NCBI GenBank assembly: GCA_002342985.1
Contig: DDRC01000013.1
Location: 1 to 11,787, forward strand
Direction of reading: 5' to 3'
Origin: Flavobacteriales bacterium UBA2426
Lineage (GTDB): Bacteria > Bacteroidota > Bacteroidia > Flavobacteriales_F > PHOS-HE28
DNA length: 11,787 bases
How positions within the stretch are numbered: position 1 is the stretch's first letter; each line of letters starts with the position of its first letter. A program made the position numbers and the translations under genes. Under the pieces are notes generated by a model, which was given only the letters and a program-made list of their open reading frames with translations, was not told where the DNA came from and searched no databases. Of the stretch, positions 6,949 through 11,787 are shown piece after piece.

Positions 6949-7580
6949 GAACCGCAATCTCCATAGCAGGTCTCCTGATCACGCTCACTTGCCCTGCGCA
7001 GTACCTCGGTGGCACTGGTGGCGGAGGTGCAACGAACTGCTCCGCAGCCTTCGCCATGCTGCCTGTAGAACTGCTGCACTTCACGGTCAAGGTGGAAGGC
7101 GAGCATGTGCTCCTCTCCTGGGCCACAGCCACCGAACTGAACAATGCGGGCTTCCATGTGGAGCGCAGCAGCGATGGCGTGCGATTCGAGCCCATCGCGG
7201 AAGTGGAAGGCATGGGTACCACGCAGCAGTTGACCAGCTACGAGACCGTGGACCGCGCACCGCTGCGCGGCCTGAGCTTCTACCGCTTGCGGCAGACGGA
7301 CCATGATGGCACCACCATGCTCAGCGAGGTGGTGGCCGTGGAGGTGAAGACCGCCGAGGCCGTGGCCTATCCGAATCCCGTGCAGGATCTGCTGCATCTG
7401 GCCGGATTGGAGACAGGCGCCATCGTGGAGGTCATCGACCCCCTAGGGCGGGTGATCCACGCGGAGCGCAGCACGGCCCAGCTGCTCACGATCCAGGCGG
7501 CGCGCTGGCCCGCCGGGCGCTACACCGCGCGCGTGGTGGCTGGGAGCGGTACCAGCACCATCGGCATCATCCGGCACTGA
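6945..7580 (+). CDS. Small secreted protein: Fn3-like linker plus T9SS type A sorting domain
   Basis: This is a 211-residue protein starting at the ATG at 6945, which overlaps the previous stop as ATGA and implies translational coupling. Residues 1-18 are a signal peptide ending CPA. A short Gly-rich segment follows, then residues 39-134 with LPVELLHFTVKVEGEHVLLS and FYRLRQTDHDG, the beta-sandwich that commonly precedes sorting domains. Residues 138-211 are a type A T9SS sorting domain: AYPNPVQDLLHLAG, IDPLGRVIH, WPAGRYTARV and a final basic strand. There is almost no cargo between the signal peptide and the linker. Because the preceding SUMF1-fold protein lacks a sorting domain, this may be its surface anchor or partner. 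That role is inferred from the overlap alone. Confidence 0.9.
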   Translation: MRTAISIAGLLITLTCPAQYLGGTGGGGATNCSAAFAMLPVELLHFTVKVEGEHVLLSWATATELNNAGFHVERSSDGVRFEPIAEVEGMGTTQQLTSYETVDRAPLRGLSFYRLRQTDHDGTTMLSEVVAVEVKTAEAVAYPNPVQDLLHLAGLETGAIVEVIDPLGRVIHAERSTAQLLTIQAARWPAGRYTARVVAGSGTSTIGIIRH

Positions 7581-7607
7581 GCCGCTAAAGGCGGGGGCGC
7601 GGTGATC

Positions 7608-7636
7608 GTTCACATCGGGACGGCATCCCCGATGTG
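7608..7636 (+). promoter_or_regulatory. Bipartite upstream element, propeller-gene copy
   Basis: GTTCACAT (7608-7615), an 11-base gap, then CCCCGATGTG (7627-7636), 16 bases before the ATG at 7653. This copy has the clearest dyad: CACATCGGG pairs with CCCGATGTG over 9 bp around an 8-base centre. The following CCCTTGAACCAAACCC is shared, with small changes, by the leader of the next gene. It stands 28 bases after the stop of the preceding gene, so a new transcript probably starts here. Confidence 0.65.
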
Positions 7637-7652
7637 CCCTTGAACCAAACCC

Positions 7653-9329
7653 ATGCCCATGCAACGACTTCTCCTCCTCGCGGGCCTGCTGCACGCCGCC
7701 AGCCTGTTCGCCCAACTGCCCACTTACGGATGGGCCCGATCGCTGGGCACGGTGAACAATCTGGACCACGTGAAGGCCGGTGCCGACGGCCGCGTCCATG
7801 TCTTCGGCACCTTCAATGGCAACCACGACCTGGACCTGGGCCCGGGGCAATTGATCGTCTCCGAATCGGGCAGCAGCTATGGCGCCTTCGTGGCCACCGC
7901 CGAGGCGGACGGCACGCTGGCCTGGGCCTTCGCGCTCTCCAGCACCACCAATGTGAATACGACCAGCCTGCACGTGAACCCCGACGGCAGCTTGATCGCG
8001 CACGGGAACTTCCGGGGCATCCTGGATGCCGATCCCGCTCCGGGCGGCGAGCTGCTGTTCAATGCCGGCTCTTCGTTCGACCAATTCGTGGGGCACTACG
8101 ATGCCGATGGCAACCTGATCCGGGCGGTGAGCTGGGGCAACAGCGGCGATCTGAACTATGGCGTGATGGCGGTCGCCCCCGATGGCAGCCTTTATATCAT
8201 GCTGAGCCCTTCGGGCACCCTTGATGTGGACCCTGGGCCCAATGCGGTCTCGTATGGTCCAAACCCATCGGGCGAGCGCATCCTGGTAAAGCTGGGCCCG
8301 GATTGGAGCTTCCAATGGGTGCGCCGCATCGGCCTGGTGAATCCGATCACCGTGCATGCACCGAGCACCGGCGGCATCATCGTCGTGGGCACCTTCGGCG
8401 GCACGCAGCTCATCGGCACCGCGCCCAACACGATCACGCTCACCGGCAATCCATCCTTGACCGATGGCTTCGTGCTCCGCCTCGATGACCAGGGCCTGCC
8501 GGTGGAGGGCGTCTCTTACGGTGGCACGGGCACCGAGCTGGTGGACGGGTCCGCGCTCGCACCGGATGGCTCCATCATCATCCTGGGCGAGTATACAGGC
8601 ACCACCGACCTGGACCCAGGCACCGGTGAGCTGTCGTTCACGGCAGCCGCCGGCTACGACGCATACGCCATGAAGATCGATGCGGGCCTGGAGCTCGTGT
8701 GGGGCCAGACCTGGGACGCCGGCGTTACCGCCCTGGCCCTCGATGGCTACGGCGACGCGTACATCATCGGCGCCCTCAGCGGCCCGGTTGACCTGGATCC
8801 CGGCCCTGGGACATCCATCGTGCAGAGCAGCTTCACCAACGCCTACCACCTGAAGCTCGATGGCGCGGACGGCAGCTTCATGCACGCCTTTCCGGCCAGC
8901 GATGGAGCAACCGGCTACATCACGGCACGCAGCCTGGCGCTCTCGGAGAACGGTGCCATCCTCACCACGGGCGCCTTCCGCGCGAGCACGGACATGAACC
9001 CCTTGGGCGGGGATGATGTCCTCACCGTGCAGGTGGTGCAGACGGAGGAGTTCTATGTGCGCCGGCTCGATCAGGCCATCGGGCTGGGCATGCGCACTGA
9101 AGACCCCGAAGCGCTCCTGCTCTTCCCGGTGCCTTGCGAACAGACCCTGCACGTGCTGTCGCAGAGCAGCCCAGCGGCACCCTACTCCATCCGCGATGCG
9201 CAGGGCCGCGTGCTGCTGAGCGGGCGCCTCGCCCCCGGCACGCCGCGCACCATCGGCGTGGAGGCCCTGGCGCCCGGCGCCTATCTGCTCGAGATCGGCG
9301 GACAGGTGGGGCGCTTCATCAAGCAGTGA
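7653..9329 (+). CDS. Secreted beta-propeller (SBBP-like) protein with T9SS sorting domain
   Basis: This is a 558-residue protein from the ATG at 7653; an ATG two codons later is equally plausible. Residues 1-20 are a signal peptide ending LFA. A short motif of the D-x-D-P-G-P-G type recurs at residues 59, 125, 191, 319, 380 and 447. A degenerate unit near 250 (GTQLIGTAPN) fills the double-length gap. The spacing is about 61-67 residues, giving seven units and suggesting a seven-bladed beta-propeller. Each unit also has a PDGS-type turn and a final strand such as VLRLDDQG or AMKIDAG. Residues from about 485 to 558 are a type A T9SS sorting domain (LLLFPVPCEQTLHVLSQ, RDAQGRVLLSG, APGAYLLEIGG, final FIKQ). 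It should be exported and held at the cell surface. The binding partner is unknown; enzymatic activity is not indicated. Confidence 0.92.
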   Translation: MPMQRLLLLAGLLHAASLFAQLPTYGWARSLGTVNNLDHVKAGADGRVHVFGTFNGNHDLDLGPGQLIVSESGSSYGAFVATAEADGTLAWAFALSSTTNVNTTSLHVNPDGSLIAHGNFRGILDADPAPGGELLFNAGSSFDQFVGHYDADGNLIRAVSWGNSGDLNYGVMAVAPDGSLYIMLSPSGTLDVDPGPNAVSYGPNPSGERILVKLGPDWSFQWVRRIGLVNPITVHAPSTGGIIVVGTFGGTQLIGTAPNTITLTGNPSLTDGFVLRLDDQGLPVEGVSYGGTGTELVDGSALAPDGSIIILGEYTGTTDLDPGTGELSFTAAAGYDAYAMKIDAGLELVWGQTWDAGVTALALDGYGDAYIIGALSGPVDLDPGPGTSIVQSSFTNAYHLKLDGADGSFMHAFPASDGATGYITARSLALSENGAILTTGAFRASTDMNPLGGDDVLTVQVVQTEEFYVRRLDQAIGLGMRTEDPEALLLFPVPCEQTLHVLSQSSPAAPYSIRDAQGRVLLSGRLAPGTPRTIGVEALAPGAYLLEIGGQVGRFIKQ

Positions 9330-9340
9330 GCGGCACGGCT

Positions 9341-9369
9341 GTTCACAAATGGCCGGCCACACCGATGTG
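9341..9369 (+). promoter_or_regulatory. Bipartite upstream element, PPC-gene copy
   Basis: GTTCACAA (9341-9348), an 11-base gap, then CACCGATGTG (9360-9369), 47 bases before the ATG at 9417. It has one mismatch in each block against the copy at 7608 and keeps the same gap. The dyad is degraded here (CACAAATGG against CCGATGTG), so the two direct blocks are better conserved than the palindrome. The leader after it repeats the CCTTGGAACCAA and CCCTGAACCAAA theme of the 7608 copy. Confidence 0.55.
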
Positions 9370-9416
9370 CCTTGGAACCAACCCCACGAAATCCCCTGAA
9401 CCAAAACCCCAGCCCC

Positions 9417-11787
9417 ATGCGACCACTGAACAAACTGCTTGCCTGCGCGATGGCCCTTATGGTGCCCTTGTGTACCTGGGCGCAAACGGAAAGCGAACCG
9501 AACGACAACATCGCCAATGCCAACACCGTCTCGCTTGGTGTGGCTATGAACGGCGATATGGGCGGACCGCCCTGTGTGACAGGTACCAGCGATGACTTCT
9601 TCAGCCTGAACCTGATGGCGGATGGACAAATGACCATCAACACGAACGCTGAGAACACCGGCACGGGCAGTTCGACCATACGGATCGATGTCTACAATTC
9701 AGGTGGTTCGCAGATCACTTGGTTCACCCATGCCACTGGACCCGCAGGCGCTCCGAGCAGCGTGAACACGACGGTGAACTGCCTGAACAAGGGACTCTAC
9801 TACTTCAGGGTCCAAAGGGGCAATGCGAGTCTGTGCTACACCTACGCGTTGACCCTTACCCTGGCAGCGCCACTCTTCGCGGATGATATCGAACCGAACA
9901 ACAATTCCGCTCAGGCGGACGCCAATCCGCTACTCGCCCCTGCCGCGATCACCGAAGGCCATGTGAACTTCAGCCATTATGGTGACAACACTGACTTCTA
10001 TCGGATCGAGACACCGGTCAATGGCACGCTAAGCATCACGACCACCTCGGAGGCCGTCGCAGCCGGCAACATTCGCATCGATATATACAATGGTTCCGTC
10101 GTGCAGACCAACTTCTATGTGACTCCCGTAGGCACCGGAGGAACACCTGCCACCCATACACAGTCGTACGCCTGCTACGGAGCAGGGGTATACTACCTGC
10201 GCGTCATCAGCAATGCACCATGCGGCGTAAGCTACCAGCTCAGTTATTCGGTGACACCGCCCTTGTTCGCGAACGACTTGGAAGACAACGATAACTTCAG
10301 CCAGGCTGACGCCAATCCGATACTCCCCCATGGATCGATCACGGAGGGACATCTGAACTTCAGCCACTACGGTGACAACTTCGACTTCTACCGTATCCAG
10401 ACTCCGACCAATGGGACATTGAACATCACGACCAACTCGGAGGCCTTCGCCGCAGGCGATCTCCGGATAGACGTGTACAATGGAACCGGTTCGCAGACGG
10501 ACTGGTACTTGACCCCGATAGGCACTGGAGGAACTCCAGCCTCGCATACACGGTCGTTCAGCTGCTACGGAGCAGGGGACTATTATGTGAGAGTCTTCAG
10601 CAACGGGCCATGCGGCGTAAGCTACCAGCTCAGTTATACGGTGACAGCGCCGGTCTTCGGGAACGACATGGAGCCCAACAACAGCCTCCCTTCCGCTGTC
10701 GTCTTCAACCCCGATTCATCCCAGGCAGAAGGGCATCTGAACTTCGCGAACTACGGCGACAACAACGACTTCTACAAGATAGTCCTTCCTGCGGCCGGCA
10801 GCATCGCCTTTGGCCTGCTCGCCGAGGCAGCCACCGCAGGCAGTCTTAGGGTAGACCTGTACAATAGCGGTGGAGGCCAGGTCACATGGACCACCTTCCC
10901 CATAGGAGGTGATCATGTTCCGACGAACAGTGCGGTGAACTTCGCCGGGCTGCCCGCCGGCACCTATTATCTGCGCGCGATCAGCATTAACTCATGCGGG
11001 GTCAGCTACAGATTCCTATGCAACGATACCGATGCGGATGGCACGTGCAACTACTTCGACTTGTGTCCCGGTGGGCCGGAACCTGGAACGCCGTGTGATG
11101 ATGGCTCCGCCTGCACCATCAACGATGTGATACAATCCGACTGTGGTTGCGACGGCACACCTGTGGACCCGGATGACGGGGATCCCTGCACATTGGACAG
11201 TTGTGATCCGGTCAGCGGTGTGTCGAACATCTTCCAGGATGCTGACAACGATGGCACCTGCGACTTCTTCGACGGCTGCCCCAACGACCCGAACAAGATC
11301 GCGCCTGGGCAATGCGGCTGCGGCGTGCCTGATACGGATACCGATGGTGACCTCACCGCTGATTGCAATGACGGCTGCCCCAATGACCCGAATAAGACCG
11401 AGCCGGGCATCTGCGGCTGCGGCGTGAGCGACGTGGACACTGATGGCGACCTCACCGCTGATTGCAACGATGGCTGCCCGAACGACCCGAACAAGACCGA
11501 GCCCGGCATCTGCGGCTGCGGCGTGAGCGATGCGGATACCGACAACGATGGAACGGCCGACTGCATCGATGGCTGCCCGCTGCTGGCGAACCTGGTGAAC
11601 GGCGACCCCTGCGATGACGGCAACGCGAACACGGTCAACGATGTGGTGACCAACTGCATCTGCGCCGGTACGCTGCTCAACGACGACTGCGAAGGCGTGC
11701 CCGGCGGCCCGGCCCAGCCCGGCACCGCGTGCAACGACAACAACGACTGCACCATCAACGACGTGTACGACGCCAACTGCAACTGCG
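9417..11787 (+). CDS. Large secreted protein: four PPC-like domains plus Cys-rich calcium-binding repeats (3' end outside window)
   Basis: The frame is open from the ATG at 9417 to the right edge, at least 790 residues. A signal peptide covers 1-22 (ending TWA). Four domains like the bacterial pre-peptidase C-terminal (PPC) beta-sandwich follow, each opening with an EPN or EDN signature at residues 27, 159, 289 and 419. Each carries YGDN-x-DFY and a closing YY-x-R-strand. From about residue 535 the protein becomes rich in Cys and Asp, with DxDxDG calcium-binding loops at 537 and from 608 onward, like thrombospondin type 3 repeats, mixed with GTPCDDG-x-x-C-T-I-N-D modules. PPC domains often flank secreted peptidases, but no protease domain is visible, so an adhesin or surface filament is as likely. 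A T9SS sorting domain would be expected beyond the window. It has its own upstream element at 9341. Confidence 0.93.
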   Translation, partial: MRPLNKLLACAMALMVPLCTWAQTESEPNDNIANANTVSLGVAMNGDMGGPPCVTGTSDDFFSLNLMADGQMTINTNAENTGTGSSTIRIDVYNSGGSQITWFTHATGPAGAPSSVNTTVNCLNKGLYYFRVQRGNASLCYTYALTLTLAAPLFADDIEPNNNSAQADANPLLAPAAITEGHVNFSHYGDNTDFYRIETPVNGTLSITTTSEAVAAGNIRIDIYNGSVVQTNFYVTPVGTGGTPATHTQSYACYGAGVYYLRVISNAPCGVSYQLSYSVTPPLFANDLEDNDNFSQADANPILPHGSITEGHLNFSHYGDNFDFYRIQTPTNGTLNITTNSEAFAAGDLRIDVYNGTGSQTDWYLTPIGTGGTPASHTRSFSCYGAGDYYVRVFSNGPCGVSYQLSYTVTAPVFGNDMEPNNSLPSAVVFNPDSSQAEGHLNFANYGDNNDFYKIVLPAAGSIAFGLLAEAATAGSLRVDLYNSGGGQVTWTTFPIGGDHVPTNSAVNFAGLPAGTYYLRAISINSCGVSYRFLCNDTDADGTCNYFDLCPGGPEPGTPCDDGSACTINDVIQSDCGCDGTPVDPDDGDPCTLDSCDPVSGVSNIFQDADNDGTCDFFDGCPNDPNKIAPGQCGCGVPDTDTDGDLTADCNDGCPNDPNKTEPGICGCGVSDVDTDGDLTADCNDGCPNDPNKTEPGICGCGVSDADTDNDGTADCIDGCPLLANLVNGDPCDDGNANTVNDVVTNCICAGTLLNDDCEGVPGGPAQPGTACNDNNDCTINDVYDANCNC
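9891..10980 (+). repeat. Three tandem PPC-domain coding repeats of about 390 bp
   Basis: Domains 2, 3 and 4 of the large secreted protein begin at 9891, 10281 and 10671, exactly 390 bp apart. The stretches at 10218-10247 and 10608-10637 are identical over 30 bp, so domains 2 and 3 are the most recent duplicates. Domain 4 and the first domain (starting at 9495) are more diverged. The coding frame is kept throughout. Confidence 0.85.
11238..11594 (+). repeat. Tandem DxDxDG/CGCGV coding repeats
   Basis: Four units start at 11238, 11331, 11430 and 11529. The first is 93 bp, the next two are 99 bp (33 residues), and the last diverges after GCP. Each unit has an Asp-rich loop, DGCPNDPNK, then CGCGV. 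Units 2 and 3 differ at 12 of 99 bases but at only one residue (Thr/Val), so the copies are old enough to have drifted and the protein sequence is being kept. Confidence 0.88.

Noticed and set aside
5095..7580. One SUMF1-T9SS gene split by a frameshift at the ATGA overlap
   Set aside because: The second frame begins with a complete signal peptide directly at the overlapping ATG, which a simple frameshift would not create.
7581..7600. Terminator after the small sorting-domain gene
   Set aside because: Only a 4-bp stem (CCGC/GCGG) can be drawn and no T-run follows, so it is too weak to call.
7443..9629. A 728-codon open frame on the minus strand
   Set aside because: It runs opposite three plus-strand genes and the gaps between them, and its translation has no recognisable domain or export signal. 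The plus-strand proteins are clearly real.
11238..11594. CRISPR-like array
   Set aside because: The repeats are contiguous 93-99 bp coding units without spacers, keep the reading frame and encode DxDxDG/CGCGV motifs.

Overview
The window comes from a high-GC member of the Bacteroidota, probably a Flavobacteriales/Flavobacteriia-like lineage. Three things suggest this: type IX secretion (T9SS) type A C-terminal sorting domains recur, several genes encode secreted repeat proteins, and no Shine-Dalgarno-like sites stand out. The lineage is inferred from protein style, not from a marker gene. No tRNA, rRNA, CRISPR array, transposase or phage gene was seen.

Layout. (1) Bases 3-65 are the last 20 codons of a plus-strand gene, ending in a typical T9SS sorting tail. 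A strong GAAA-tetraloop hairpin (92-121) separates it from the convergent minus-strand operon. (2) The minus-strand operon reads from about 4909 down to 222. It encodes an ECF-type sigma factor (4909-4310), a zinc-free RskA-like anti-sigma candidate with one membrane span and a periplasmic TPR-like tail (4186-3458), and a very large exported TPR-CHAT protein with an intact His/Cys dyad and a C-terminal membrane anchor (3458-222). The last two are translationally coupled (TGATG). A MITE-like inverted repeat lies between the sigma and anti-sigma genes. (3) Diverging from the sigma gene, the plus strand carries a secreted SUMF1/FGE-fold protein without the FGE cysteine pair or a sorting domain (5095-6948). 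It overlaps by ATGA a small protein that is little more than a linker plus T9SS sorting domain (6945-7580). (4) A predicted seven-bladed beta-propeller T9SS protein follows (7653-9329). (5) A long secreted protein runs off the right edge (from 9417); it has four PPC-like domains of about 130 residues followed by Cys-rich thrombospondin-type-3-like calcium-binding repeats.

The most interesting signal is a bipartite element, GTTCACA(T)-N11-CCCCGATG(TG). It stands 16-47 bp before each of the three plus-strand transcription units. A fourth copy, with a 10-base gap, lies on the minus strand upstream of the sigma gene, head to head with the SUMF1-unit copy. I infer that the sigma/anti-sigma/CHAT operon and the neighbouring surface-protein genes form one co-regulated set. 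The element may be the promoter read by this sigma factor, or the operator of an unknown regulator. The CHAT protease is a plausible periplasmic input to the anti-sigma factor. This model is not proven by the sequence.
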